DNA of 64,000 bases, from contig NZ_CP035490.1 of NCBI RefSeq assembly GCF_004135205.1, positions 2,993,501 to 3,057,500 on the forward strand, written 5' to 3'. The notes under the pieces are model-generated. The model did no database searches. It was not told where the DNA came from and saw only the letters and a program-made list of their open reading frames with translations. Positions within the stretch are counted from its first letter, which is position 1, and the number at the start of each line of letters is the position of its first letter. A program made the position numbers and the translations under genes. This stretch comes from Hahella sp. KA22. Lineage in GTDB: Bacteria; Pseudomonadota; Gammaproteobacteria; Pseudomonadales; Oleiphilaceae. This document shows, in pieces, positions 1 to 9,206 of the stretch.

Positions 1-1
1 C

Positions 2-175
2 CCCAGTACTCAGAGCAGAATAGAGCTTATCCTGAGGAGAGCGGGATATGACGTTGAATTTATTGAAAGCTCAAATATTTATTCTTTCAATGAGAAAATA
101 ATTAAAAGGTTTGGTAAGTATTCTGTAGCGCATAGAAATCTTTATGGCGTGGCAAGGCCTGTTAAGAAGAAATAA
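2..175 (+). CDS. C-terminal end of a probable SAM-dependent methyltransferase (partial)
   Basis: An open frame enters from the left edge and ends at TAA 173-175, giving about 57 residues. The tail contains GYDVEFIESSNIYS and HRNLYGVARPVKKK. Such a hydrophobic strand followed by a short basic end resembles the last strands of class I SAM-dependent methyltransferases. The SAM-binding motif lies outside the window, so the family is inferred from the tail alone. It is followed after 24 bp by another methyltransferase gene on the same strand, in AT-rich sequence typical of this sugar cluster. Confidence 0.55.
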   Translation, partial: PSTQSRIELILRRAGYDVEFIESSNIYSFNEKIIKRFGKYSVAHRNLYGVARPVKKK

Positions 176-199
176 TAATTATTAATTGTGAGGCGGAAT

Positions 200-1102
200 A
201 TGGAGAAATCAACCTCTTTATGGAATCTTAATGCGGACCATGGATTGGGATTTTTTGATAAGTTGAAATGGATGTTGCTTAATGCAGCCAATAACACTGT
301 AGGGGGCGGCCCTGTTGACAAAGGGATCCACGTTTCCAACTTTGCAATAGATAATATTAGGGAAATTGAAACAGCTGAAGGCGTTTCGCCTGCGCGCAGG
401 CTGTGTGATCTATTTTGGCATTCCATACCATTGAAAAGATGTACGGACTTTCTGGAACATCCTATTAACGCCGTCGAGATAGGATGTGGATCTGGAATAT
501 ATGGAGAAATATTAAAAATACTTATAAAAGACGAGTTTTATTATAAAGGCGTTGATGTTTCAGATAATCCAATATGGTTTGAATATCGTGAAAAGTACGG
601 GTTCAATTTCGTTCAAGCCTCATCGAATAATGTCTCCGGCTACCTGGACGATGAAAATTTTATCTTCACGCAAAGCGCACTTGAGCACTTTGATGAAGAT
701 CTCACCTTTTTTCGGCAACTTGCCGATTATGTGAGTTCAAGAAAGTCTAATACCTACCAGGTTCATTTGATTCCGTCAGAAAGTTGCATTAGAACTTTTC
801 CTTGGCATGGTGTGCGCCAATACTCGATACAGTCTATTTCAAAAATAACTAACCTGTTTGACGATAATGCTAGTAAGACTTTATATCGGCTTGGTTCGGA
901 CCGCTGTAATAAATTGCATTTTGACTGGATCACGCTTCCTCGAATTTTAAGAAAGAGAGATCCGAGAAAGGAAAACCCTGAAGTTTATGAGCATGCGTTG
1001 GAAGAAGCGATTCGCCGGGATATGGCGTCGCCTGGCGGAACCACTTGTTTTTATGCGCTGGAGATCATGACAAAGGGCAATCATTGCGAGAAGGATTCAT
1101 GA
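200..1102 (+). CDS. Class I SAM-dependent methyltransferase of the polysaccharide cluster
   Basis: A 300-residue protein. VEIGCGSGIYGE near residues 91-102 is the glycine-rich motif I that binds SAM, followed by an acidic strand end (GVDVSDN). It probably methylates a sugar or a glycan intermediate in the cytoplasm; the substrate cannot be read from the sequence. The ATG at 200 is preferred over the in-frame GTG at 188 because the GAGG at 189-192 lies at normal ribosome-binding distance from it. The stop overlaps the start of the next glycosyltransferase (ATGA), which points to translational coupling. Confidence 0.75.
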   Translation: MEKSTSLWNLNADHGLGFFDKLKWMLLNAANNTVGGGPVDKGIHVSNFAIDNIREIETAEGVSPARRLCDLFWHSIPLKRCTDFLEHPINAVEIGCGSGIYGEILKILIKDEFYYKGVDVSDNPIWFEYREKYGFNFVQASSNNVSGYLDDENFIFTQSALEHFDEDLTFFRQLADYVSSRKSNTYQVHLIPSESCIRTFPWHGVRQYSIQSISKITNLFDDNASKTLYRLGSDRCNKLHFDWITLPRILRKRDPRKENPEVYEHALEEAIRRDMASPGGTTCFYALEIMTKGNHCEKDS

Positions 1103-2232
1103 AGATCGTTCTATTTATCCGCTCTCTTAATATTGGCGGAGCTGAACGGCAGCTCTTGCTGCTTGCTGAAAGCCTTTCTCTCAAACATGAAGTTATTATT
1201 CTTACTTTTTATAGCCAGTTCGAGTATGAGATAAATGATCGCTTAAACTACAGAGTTATTTCTCTCGAGAAGAAGGGGCGATGGAATTTTATAGGATTTA
1301 TATTCTCATTTATAAAGTTCTTGAGAAGAGAGAGGCCCGACTATATCTATTCTTATATGGGGGCTGCATCCATTGTCGCGGTAATCTCGAAATTGGTTGA
1401 CAGGAATATCGTGCTGGCATGGGGGTTGAGATCTTCTAATATGGATTTGGCTCTTTATACGAAAATGGATGAGGCTATAAGATGGCTTGAAGTTAAATTG
1501 TCAAGATTTTCAAACTTGATAATTTCAAACTCTAACTCGGGGCGCCTTCAGGCAATTAGGGAAGGGTTCAATAGTAGAAACTTTTCTGTGGTGCACAATG
1601 GTATTGATACAGAGAAATTCAAGCCAAATTCAGGAGAACGAGAATCCATGCGGAATAGGCTTGGCATATCTCTTGGCGCCAGAGTTATTGGTATAGTGGC
1701 GAGACATGACCCTATGAAGGGACTTGAGTATTTTATACATGCCGCGTCCGAATATGTAAATAATCATGATCCTGAGGCTTGTTTCGTAGTGGTGGGAGAC
1801 GGGAACGCTGAGTATTCAAACAAGTTACGTGACCTGGCCGAAAAAGCCGGCTTGAAAAATCATATAGTATGGGCCGGAAAGCAGACCGACGTATCCTCTT
1901 TCTATAATTTGTTTGATGTCTATACTTCAACGTCGATCTATGGGGAGGGATTTTCAAACTCGATTGGCGAGGCCATGTCCTCCGGTGTGCCATGTGTCGT
2001 TACTGATGTCGGAGACTCTGCGTATGTATTGGGTGATGGCGGAGTCGTAGTCGCGCCACGATCAATATCGGAGCTTTGCTCGGCCTGGCATAAAATTTTT
2101 TCCATGTCACCGAAGGATTACCAGCAGTTATCCGACTATTCGAGAAAGAGGGTTGTTAGTGAATTTAGCGTTGAGAGAATGGTTGCAAGTACAGAGCGCC
2201 TGTTTCTAAAAGAGGCGAACTCTGCATGCTGA
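1099..2232 (+). CDS. GT4-family glycosyltransferase
   Basis: 377 residues with the two-domain GT-B layout. The N-terminus (MKIVLFIRSLNIGGAERQLL) carries the GGAE loop common in GT4 enzymes. The C-terminal half has GIVARHDPMKGLEYF and EGFSNSIGEAMSSG, the E-x7-E type nucleotide-sugar site. It should transfer a sugar from an NDP-sugar to a lipid-linked glycan at the inner face of the inner membrane; donor and acceptor are unknown. The start at 1099 overlaps the upstream stop; an in-frame start at 1045 would lie well inside the methyltransferase gene. Confidence 0.85.
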   Translation: MKIVLFIRSLNIGGAERQLLLLAESLSLKHEVIILTFYSQFEYEINDRLNYRVISLEKKGRWNFIGFIFSFIKFLRRERPDYIYSYMGAASIVAVISKLVDRNIVLAWGLRSSNMDLALYTKMDEAIRWLEVKLSRFSNLIISNSNSGRLQAIREGFNSRNFSVVHNGIDTEKFKPNSGERESMRNRLGISLGARVIGIVARHDPMKGLEYFIHAASEYVNNHDPEACFVVVGDGNAEYSNKLRDLAEKAGLKNHIVWAGKQTDVSSFYNLFDVYTSTSIYGEGFSNSIGEAMSSGVPCVVTDVGDSAYVLGDGGVVVAPRSISELCSAWHKIFSMSPKDYQQLSDYSRKRVVSEFSVERMVASTERLFLKEANSAC

Positions 2233-2265
2233 TTGGGTGTGATCGTTCTTTTAAAGGGCTATGCA

Positions 2266-3540
2266 GTGAATTTAATAAAAATAAATAGAATTATATTTTT
2301 CCTTTTCTTGTGCAGTATTTTCTTCCTGTACTATCAGACCAGATTTTTTCCTGGCTCTTTACACTCATGGTTAATGATCGCCGGACTGCTTATAACGTTG
2401 CCGTCAGTCATTAAAAGATGCCATGACTCTCATTGGGTGCTTCCGTTGGATTACGCCCTTGTCGTCGGCTTGATTTTGATAATAGTGTTGGGTTTTGTCA
2501 TTAATTTCAGAACGGCTAACTGGGCTAATTTTCAGGCATATATACTCATGATTCTGACATATATATATGCAAAGGAAAGTACTGATTATTCTAATTTCAG
2601 GCTAATTGGACTGGTAATCAGGGCGTTTGTCTTTATTAATGCGACCCTGGTTATTCTTCAAACCGCTACAGGGAGTTACTTCCCTGCGAGGTATCTGGCG
2701 TCTGGTGATCCTCCACTGCTTATCGCTTGCGGTGTTTCAGATGGGCCAACAAAAAATGGATTTCTTATATCCTTTTCCCTGTCGTATATGTTGGGTTGTT
2801 TGATTTTCAAAAAGCTCAAATTTTCGAAACTAGATTACTTTACTTTTTTTCTAGGGCTGCTATCGCTTGCGTTATCTGCTTCTCGGGCGGGAATTATCAG
2901 TTTTGCATTGGTTTTTATTATGGCTGTCCCGTTTGGCGTAATCAGATCAAGACTGGATTCCAGCTATGAAATAAGACGCTCGTTTTGGGTGTTTACAGCC
3001 TCAATACTTTTTTTTGTGGTTGGGTCAGTTATCTACTTTGCACTGAGCTTTGGCATACTTTATGAGCTGCGAGGGTCTGGAGTCGACAACTATGGGCTTG
3101 CTGTTCTCGAGCACAAATCAACGGTATTTATGGACAGTTCAATGGGGGAACGATTTGGAACTCTCTCCTATTTTTTAAATCTTCTTAAAGAGTCGCCGTT
3201 AAGTTTTTTATCCGTTGGTTATGGCTCTGGTAGCTTTATAACTCTATATGGACTGAATATGCATAATTCATGGGTGGAGCTGTTTTTTACTCTGGGAATA
3301 TATGGCTTTATTTTATTCCTTACACTTACTTTTTATGTGTTCTATAAAGCGCTATCGAGCAGCTTCTCCGTGAGACTGATTCCACTTTTGTTTTCCGTCT
3401 TGTCAATAATGATATTTATGTTGGCGCATGATGTGGTTAGAGGAAGGATATTTTGGACGGGGTTAGGCATGCTGGGCGCACTCTCTTTATCCTTCGACCC
3501 CAAAGCGATCAAAGATTACTGTCGTTTACAGGGGGCCTAA
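2266..3540 (+). CDS. O-antigen polymerase/ligase-like membrane protein (Wzy/WaaL superfamily)
   Basis: About 424 residues, almost entirely hydrophobic helices with a larger extracytoplasmic loop near the middle, the architecture of O-antigen polymerases and ligases. SASRAGIISF around residue 205 resembles the S-R-G motif that opens the Wzy_C domain. The GTG at 2266 is chosen because AAAGGG lies about 8 bases upstream; a TTG at 2233 directly after the previous stop is the alternative. It sits between two GT4 genes and probably polymerises or ligates their product in the periplasm. Wzy and WaaL cannot be told apart reliably from sequence. Confidence 0.7.
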   Translation: MNLIKINRIIFFLFLCSIFFLYYQTRFFPGSLHSWLMIAGLLITLPSVIKRCHDSHWVLPLDYALVVGLILIIVLGFVINFRTANWANFQAYILMILTYIYAKESTDYSNFRLIGLVIRAFVFINATLVILQTATGSYFPARYLASGDPPLLIACGVSDGPTKNGFLISFSLSYMLGCLIFKKLKFSKLDYFTFFLGLLSLALSASRAGIISFALVFIMAVPFGVIRSRLDSSYEIRRSFWVFTASILFFVVGSVIYFALSFGILYELRGSGVDNYGLAVLEHKSTVFMDSSMGERFGTLSYFLNLLKESPLSFLSVGYGSGSFITLYGLNMHNSWVELFFTLGIYGFILFLTLTFYVFYKALSSSFSVRLIPLLFSVLSIMIFMLAHDVVRGRIFWTGLGMLGALSLSFDPKAIKDYCRLQGA

Positions 3541-4689
3541 ATGAGGATCATGCATGTCATTACAACACTGGATAGAGGCGGAGCGGAAGCTGCACTGGTG
3601 AGGTTATGCCTGGCCGACAAAGACAACTCTCACTATGTTGTCTCCCTTAAAGGGCGAGGGGTTTACGGAGATCTCTTGGAAGCATCGGGGGTATATGTCT
3701 TTTCCGCCAACCTGTTGCATAAGAAAACCCTCATAACATCCGTTGTCGCCCTCTTTCGGGAGATCAAACGAATATCGCCTGATATCGTGCAAACCTGGAT
3801 GTACCACGCTGATCTCGTGGGTGGATTATTGGCGAGATTCGCGTCATGCAGAGCGATATTTTGGGGAATTAGAGGTCCTTACGACAGGAGAAGAACTCCT
3901 GTTTCAACGCGCATTGTCGTCAAGCTGTGCGCGATACTTTCCTATTGGTTGCCCATGGGGATCGTCAGTAACTCCAAGTTCGCCATCGAGTCGCACCGAA
4001 ACCAAGGTTATGACGGCAAGAAGCTCGTTCATATTCCCAACGGATACGAGTCGCCAGAGGCTCCGATAGAGCTTGGATCTATCCGTCGCGTAAAAGAACT
4101 CCCTATTCGGAAGATTGTAATAGGCATGGTCGCCCGCTATGACCCTTATAAGGATCACATGACCTTATTTAAGGCTTTAAAAGTACTTTCGCACCGGCGA
4201 GACGATTTTATCTGCCATTTGGTTGGTCCAGGCATGACGCATGAAAATGGCGGTCTACAAGAGATGATCTGCGCCTCTGGGGTTGCAAGAGAGGTTATTC
4301 GCCTGATGGGCCCCACTTCCAGTGTTGGAGAAGTCTTTGCCGGGCTGGACGTACATGTATTGTCCAGCGCAGCGGAGTCTGCGCCCAATGTGGTTGCTGA
4401 GGCGATGTCGTATGGCGTTCCTTGTGTTTCTACGGATGTTGGCGACGCCGGATTGATCATTGGCGATACAGGTTGGACTGCGCCGCCCGAAGACCCGATT
4501 GCGTTGGCGGATGCTATCGAGGGGGCGTTTACAGCCATGCAAGACCAAGAGCTTTGGAGGGCCAGGCAGGAAGCCTGCGTAAAGCGAATACGTGAGAACT
4601 ACAGTATGGCTGGAATGGTGAACGCCTACCATTCATTGTGGAGGAAGGAGATTGCCTTTAATGAACAAGCTGAGGGATATCCCCGTTGA
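3541..4689 (+). CDS. GT4-family glycosyltransferase
   Basis: 382 residues, starting directly after the previous stop codon. The N-terminus has the nucleotide-sugar loop TTLDRGGAEAALVRL; the C-terminal domain has GMVARYDPYKDH and AESAPNVVAEAMSYGVPCVS, the conserved GT4 E-x7-E region. It is predicted to add one sugar during assembly of the repeat unit. Its end overlaps the start of the following methyltransferase gene by 29 bp. Donor specificity cannot be inferred. Confidence 0.85.
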   Translation: MRIMHVITTLDRGGAEAALVRLCLADKDNSHYVVSLKGRGVYGDLLEASGVYVFSANLLHKKTLITSVVALFREIKRISPDIVQTWMYHADLVGGLLARFASCRAIFWGIRGPYDRRRTPVSTRIVVKLCAILSYWLPMGIVSNSKFAIESHRNQGYDGKKLVHIPNGYESPEAPIELGSIRRVKELPIRKIVIGMVARYDPYKDHMTLFKALKVLSHRRDDFICHLVGPGMTHENGGLQEMICASGVAREVIRLMGPTSSVGEVFAGLDVHVLSSAAESAPNVVAEAMSYGVPCVSTDVGDAGLIIGDTGWTAPPEDPIALADAIEGAFTAMQDQELWRARQEACVKRIRENYSMAGMVNAYHSLWRKEIAFNEQAEGYPR

Positions 4690-5527
4690 TGGAAACATTG
4701 ACCAACAGGTTGTCAACGATTTTGGTGAGGAGTGGAGTCGGCTGAATCAGGACGCAATGCCGCAGGATGAGGCAGAGCGTCAGTTTAATGCTTACTTCGC
4801 TATTTTCCCCTGGCGGCGAATATCGCCTGATGCCGAAGGCGTAGATGTAGGATGCGGATCTGGACGTTGGGCGAAGTATGTCGCCCCACGTGTTGGGCGG
4901 TTGCACTGTGTGGACCCGTCTGAAGCGATAGAGGTCGCGAAAGAAAAGCTCAAGACCTGTCCGAATTGCGATTTTCACCGCTCGGGCGTTGGTGCGCTGC
5001 CATTTGAGGATAATTCGCTGGATTTTGGATACTCGTTGGGCGTGCTCCATCACATCCCTGATACGGGCAGGGGCATCGCTGACTGTGTTACGAAGCTAAA
5101 GCCAGGCGCCCCCTTCCTTATATATCTGTACTACTCTTTTGATAACAAACCTGCTTGGTATAAATGGCTATGGAAGGCGAGCGATTACATAAGAAAAGCG
5201 GTTTCTGCGTTGCCAGGCGCATATAAATATCCAGTCAGTCAGCTATTCGCTTTATTCGTATATTGGCCATTGGCGAGAACGGCGCTAATGATGAATAAGC
5301 TGGGTTTTAAAGTTGATAGCTGGCCGCTTGGTTTTTACAAAGATAAATCGTTTTACATGATGAGAACCGATGCACTGGATCGACTAGGCACAAGGCTGGA
5401 AAAAAGGTTTAGCCGGCAGGAAATAAAGGAAATGATGACTGCCGCGGGTCTTGTCAATGTACATTTCAGTGACAGTCAGCCATACCACTGTGCAATAGGA
5501 TATAAGAAACTAGTATGTGTGGAATAA
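4661..5527 (+). CDS. Class I SAM-dependent methyltransferase
   Basis: 288 residues. VDVGCGSGRWAKYV near residue 63 is motif I; HCVDPSEAI and DNSLDFGYSLGVLHH follow as motif II and post-motif regions, as in the Methyltransf_11/UbiE type. The ATG at 4661 sits about 10 bases after GGAGGAAGGAG, so it is preferred over the TTG at 4652. The gene overlaps both neighbours (29 bp upstream, 13 bp into asnB), so all three are likely made together. Sugar O- or C-methylation is the best guess from context. Confidence 0.75.
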   Translation: MNKLRDIPVDGNIDQQVVNDFGEEWSRLNQDAMPQDEAERQFNAYFAIFPWRRISPDAEGVDVGCGSGRWAKYVAPRVGRLHCVDPSEAIEVAKEKLKTCPNCDFHRSGVGALPFEDNSLDFGYSLGVLHHIPDTGRGIADCVTKLKPGAPFLIYLYYSFDNKPAWYKWLWKASDYIRKAVSALPGAYKYPVSQLFALFVYWPLARTALMMNKLGFKVDSWPLGFYKDKSFYMMRTDALDRLGTRLEKRFSRQEIKEMMTAAGLVNVHFSDSQPYHCAIGYKKLVCVE

Positions 5528-7503
5528 CGGGGATACTTGGCTACGGCTCGTGCTTCGCCGACTTGCTTCGTGAGATGGGACAAGCCATTGCTCACAGAGG
5601 TCCGGATGATGGAAATATCTGGTACGACCCGGACAGTCATGTTGGTTTGTCGCATCGGAGACTGTCTATACTGGATTTGTCTGAAGCCGGCCGGCAACCG
5701 ATGATGAGCCATTCAGGGCGTTATGTTGTCGCTTTTAACGGCGAAATATATAACCACATGAATTTAAGGGAAAAGGTTGGAGACGTTGGCTGGAGAGGAA
5801 GTTCTGATACGGAGTCTTTATTAGCTGGTTTTGAGAAATGGGGGATAGAGCAAACAATCGCCGACGCAGTTGGCATGTTTGCGTTTGCTGTATGGGACCG
5901 GCTGTCCAGGACGCTGACGCTTGGCAGGGATAGGGTAGGAGAAAAACCTCTCTACTATGGTTGGCTGGGTGACGGTCGGCGCGCTGCGTTTGTATTTGGC
6001 TCCGAGCTTAAGTCTATCACCATGCACCCTGAGTTTAAGGGGGAGGTAAACAGAGACGCTATAGCGTTGTTTCTCAGACATAACTGCATTCCTGCTCCTC
6101 ACTCCATATACCGAGGGATAAGCAAACTTCCTCCTGGATACCTGCTGAACGTCTCCCTGAACCGTAGGACCCCCACGACCAAGCCCTACTGGTCGGCCTC
6201 GGATGTTATAAATAATGCTATTACTGAGCCATTCAATGGAAGCGAAGATGAGGCGGTGGATGCGCTGGAGGCTCTGCTGCTCAATGTCGTAGATCGTCAA
6301 ATGATCGCGGATGTGCCATTAGGAGGTTTCTTGTCTGGAGGCATAGACTCTTCAACGGTAGTGGCGCTTATGCAATCACGGTCCTCTAGGCCAGTAAAAA
6401 CCTATACTATTGGATTCACTGAGGCGGGCTTTAATGAAGCTGAATACGCCAAGTCTGTCGCCTCTCATCTGGGGACTGAGCATACAGAGCTTTATGTAAC
6501 GCCCAAGGACGCTATTTCCGTCATTCCCAAGTTGCCTGCCCTTTATGACGAGCCTTTCGCCGATTCATCTCAAATACCCTGCTACCTGGTTTCCAAGCTT
6601 GCGGGCGCGCATGTAAAAGTGGCGCTCTCCGGGGATGGCGGCGATGAAATCTTCGCAGGCTATAACCGCTATGTTTTGTCAAAAAGACTATGGGGGAAAC
6701 TTTCTCTTTTGCCCGCGCCATTGAGGAGTTTGCTGGCGGCAAGTATGACGAAAATTTCTCCTCAACGGTGGAATGCGCTCTATAGCGGTTTTCTTCAGCT
6801 CACCGGTAACAAAGAAGCCCTCTCCAACTTTGGCGATAAGCTACACAAAGCCGCTGGCGTCATCAATTGTCGTTCTATTGACGACTTGTATTACAAACTG
6901 GTTTCTCATTGGGGAGATCCAACGTCTGTAGTAAGAGGGGCGGCTGAGCCTGCTACCCTGATAACAGGAGGTGAGTTGCAGCTTCCACACAACTATGTGG
7001 AAAGAATGATGGCGCTGGATTTGGTGACCTATTTGCCGGACGACATTCTCGTTAAGGTGGACCGCGCGGCTATGGGCGTTTCTTTGGAGACCAGAGCGCC
7101 ATTTCTTGACCACAGAGTTATTGAATTTGCCTGGAGGTTGCCAATGGCGTTTAAGCTCCAAGGTAATGACACTAAGCGGATATTGAAAAAGCTGCTCTAC
7201 CGATACATTCCTGAAACGCTGTTTAACCGCCCTAAAGTAGGTTTTGGGATACCACTGCAAGATTGGTTAAGGGGGCCTTTGAGAGATTGGGCTGAATCTC
7301 TGTTGGATGAGAAAAGACTGATCCATGAAGGTTATTTTCACCCCGCCGACATTCGTCTTAAATGGAAAGAGCATTTATCTGGAAGCAGAAACTGGGCCTA
7401 TAGCCTCTGGGACATACTCATGTTTCAAGCTTGGCTTGAGAGCACAAGAGAAAAAAGCGTCAGTGCATACAATCCGGAAAGTCTCAAAGTTATCAGCGGC
7501 TAA
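5515..7503 (+). CDS. asnB: Glutamine-dependent asparagine synthase-type amidotransferase
   Basis: 662 residues. The protein begins MCGITGILG, placing the glutaminase nucleophile at Cys2 as in class II amidotransferases. The second domain has the ATP pyrophosphatase loop SGGIDSS near residues 274-280. It would release ammonia from glutamine and add it to an ATP-activated carboxylate. In sugar clusters such enzymes often amidate uronic acids or peptide parts of a glycan rather than make free asparagine; that role is an inference from context. Start codon and active-site Cys coincide, so the start is certain. Confidence 0.85.
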   Translation: MCGITGILGYGSCFADLLREMGQAIAHRGPDDGNIWYDPDSHVGLSHRRLSILDLSEAGRQPMMSHSGRYVVAFNGEIYNHMNLREKVGDVGWRGSSDTESLLAGFEKWGIEQTIADAVGMFAFAVWDRLSRTLTLGRDRVGEKPLYYGWLGDGRRAAFVFGSELKSITMHPEFKGEVNRDAIALFLRHNCIPAPHSIYRGISKLPPGYLLNVSLNRRTPTTKPYWSASDVINNAITEPFNGSEDEAVDALEALLLNVVDRQMIADVPLGGFLSGGIDSSTVVALMQSRSSRPVKTYTIGFTEAGFNEAEYAKSVASHLGTEHTELYVTPKDAISVIPKLPALYDEPFADSSQIPCYLVSKLAGAHVKVALSGDGGDEIFAGYNRYVLSKRLWGKLSLLPAPLRSLLAASMTKISPQRWNALYSGFLQLTGNKEALSNFGDKLHKAAGVINCRSIDDLYYKLVSHWGDPTSVVRGAAEPATLITGGELQLPHNYVERMMALDLVTYLPDDILVKVDRAAMGVSLETRAPFLDHRVIEFAWRLPMAFKLQGNDTKRILKKLLYRYIPETLFNRPKVGFGIPLQDWLRGPLRDWAESLLDEKRLIHEGYFHPADIRLKWKEHLSGSRNWAYSLWDILMFQAWLESTREKSVSAYNPESLKVISG

Positions 7504-7551
7504 GTGAGGAGAAATTGTAACACTGACGTTTTGTATTTTTAGGAAGAAAAT

Positions 7552-8661
7552 ATGAAAAAATACAGAGTGGTTCTTTGTTCTAATACGTCCTGGTATTTGT
7601 TTAAGTTTAGAAAGTCTACCATTACCTCATTTTTGGATAAGGGGGCTGAAGTTTATTGTGTCGCGCCGCCGGATGAGTATTCTTATAAATTATCTCAGTT
7701 GGGTGCCAACTATGTGAAAGTAAATATGGTTGGAAAAAGCACAAAGTTAATTTCTGAGTTAAAATCGGCGTTATTTATATATAATAAAATAAAGTCAATT
7801 TCTCCCAGTCATGTCTTTAACTTTACGCCCAAGATGAATCTGTACTCGGGACTTGCATGTAGAATTCTGAAAATCCCTTACTCTAATAATATATCAGGGT
7901 TGGGGACTATGTTTATCCATGACTCTATCTTGTTCAGAATTGCCAGGAAAGCATTTAAAGTCTCTAACGGCGGGGCGGATACTGTTTTTTTTCAAAATGA
8001 CGAAGACCGGCAGTTATTTGACCGCATGGGGCTGATAAATGGGGGGAGAGTGGATGTATTGCCGGGGTCGGGCGTTAACGTTAATGAGTTCTCCTTCAGT
8101 GAGCTTCCAAAAACAGACTTAGTCTTTCTGATGATTGGCAGACTTATCGGAGATAAGGGCGTAAGAGAGTATGTCGAAGCGGCTCGAATTGTGAAAGAGA
8201 CGAATCAGAATGTGAGGTTTCTATTAGCCGGGCCTGCTGGCGTAAGTAATCAGAGCGCAATTTCGGAGAGTGAGCTTGAGCAGTGGGTGAGCAGTGGGAT
8301 TGTGGAATATATTGGCTATCAAGAAGATGTGAAGCCGTGGATTAAGGCTGCTCATGTTGTTGTTTTGCCTTCCTATCGTGAGGGAATGCCCAGAGTGGTG
8401 CTTGAAGCCGCCAGCATGGGGCGGCCCGCCATCGTCTCTGATGCGCCAGGGTGTCGGCAATCTATAGCTCCGGGAGAGACCGGGTTGCTGTGTAAACCCA
8501 AGGATGCGGGGGATCTGGCGAATGTATTTTTCAAAGTGATAGATATGGACAGGGCGGCTTTGGAAAATATGGGGCGAGAAGCAAGAAAAAGGATGGTCGA
8601 TTACTTTTCTGAGGAGATCGTTGTAAAAAAAGCGTTGGATTGCGTCGGTTCCGTTATTTGA
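7552..8661 (+). CDS. GT4-family glycosyltransferase, PglA-like
   Basis: 369 residues. The N-terminus (CSNTSWYLFKFRKS, then FNFTPKMNLYSGLACR) matches the Glyco_trans_4_2 type seen in PglA and related enzymes that add the second sugar to an undecaprenyl-linked HexNAc. The C-terminal domain shows MIGRLIGDKGVREYVEAA and REGMPRVVLEAASMGRPAIV. RBS-like GGAAGA precedes the ATG. It is the last gene of the left run; 545 bp without a gene follow. The PglA-like role is an inference from overall resemblance. Confidence 0.8.
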   Translation: MKKYRVVLCSNTSWYLFKFRKSTITSFLDKGAEVYCVAPPDEYSYKLSQLGANYVKVNMVGKSTKLISELKSALFIYNKIKSISPSHVFNFTPKMNLYSGLACRILKIPYSNNISGLGTMFIHDSILFRIARKAFKVSNGGADTVFFQNDEDRQLFDRMGLINGGRVDVLPGSGVNVNEFSFSELPKTDLVFLMIGRLIGDKGVREYVEAARIVKETNQNVRFLLAGPAGVSNQSAISESELEQWVSSGIVEYIGYQEDVKPWIKAAHVVVLPSYREGMPRVVLEAASMGRPAIVSDAPGCRQSIAPGETGLLCKPKDAGDLANVFFKVIDMDRAALENMGREARKRMVDYFSEEIVVKKALDCVGSVI

Positions 8662-9206
8662 ACTCTCACGAGTTTATCCGTCATGCGTTTAATCGAAATG
8701 ACAGTTTTCATTAATCATCACTCCGCTTGTTGTATGTAGCTTCATACTGGCCATGTTTTCCATCCACGTTCATAAATTGTGGTTCTAACGAGTTGCGGTC
8801 CTTCTTTTTCTTTTAAGCTAATGAGGGCAGGGGCTTATGAGCGCTAATAAATATGTAAGGAAAATCGCAAGCAAAATGGGGGAAAGCGACTAAGCTGAAT
8901 AGTACTGCTCCAACCAGAACTCACCTGCATATCCGGTCAGTGTCCAAGGCGTGAATAGGACTCCAGTGATTGTTGAGATGCTGACTGTGGATGGTTGGAG
9001 GCGCTGAAATGCTCAGCTCCGGGACTTAGAGCCAGTGCTCAAGAAGTCAAAGTCAGCCGGAATAAAAAACCAAGAAGTTAAGTAGTACCAGCTCGTAAGC
9101 CAAACTCGCCTTGGGCGTTTTGGCGTCGATTTGGCTGTTCGACTCATGCCTCTGGTCTCGCCGGAGGGCTTTTCAACTGGTTTTACTCGAAGAATAAGAA
9201 GGGTGT
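8662..9206. other. Non-coding gap between the left sugar run and wecA
   Basis: This 545 bp stretch has many stops in all frames and no open frame I would defend. The only longer frames are a minus-strand one over 9013-9258 that runs into the wecA start, and a short plus-strand frame with a hydrophobic end just before wecA. No tRNA fold, terminator with a U-run or promoter pair was convincing. It may be a decayed gene. Confidence 0.5.
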
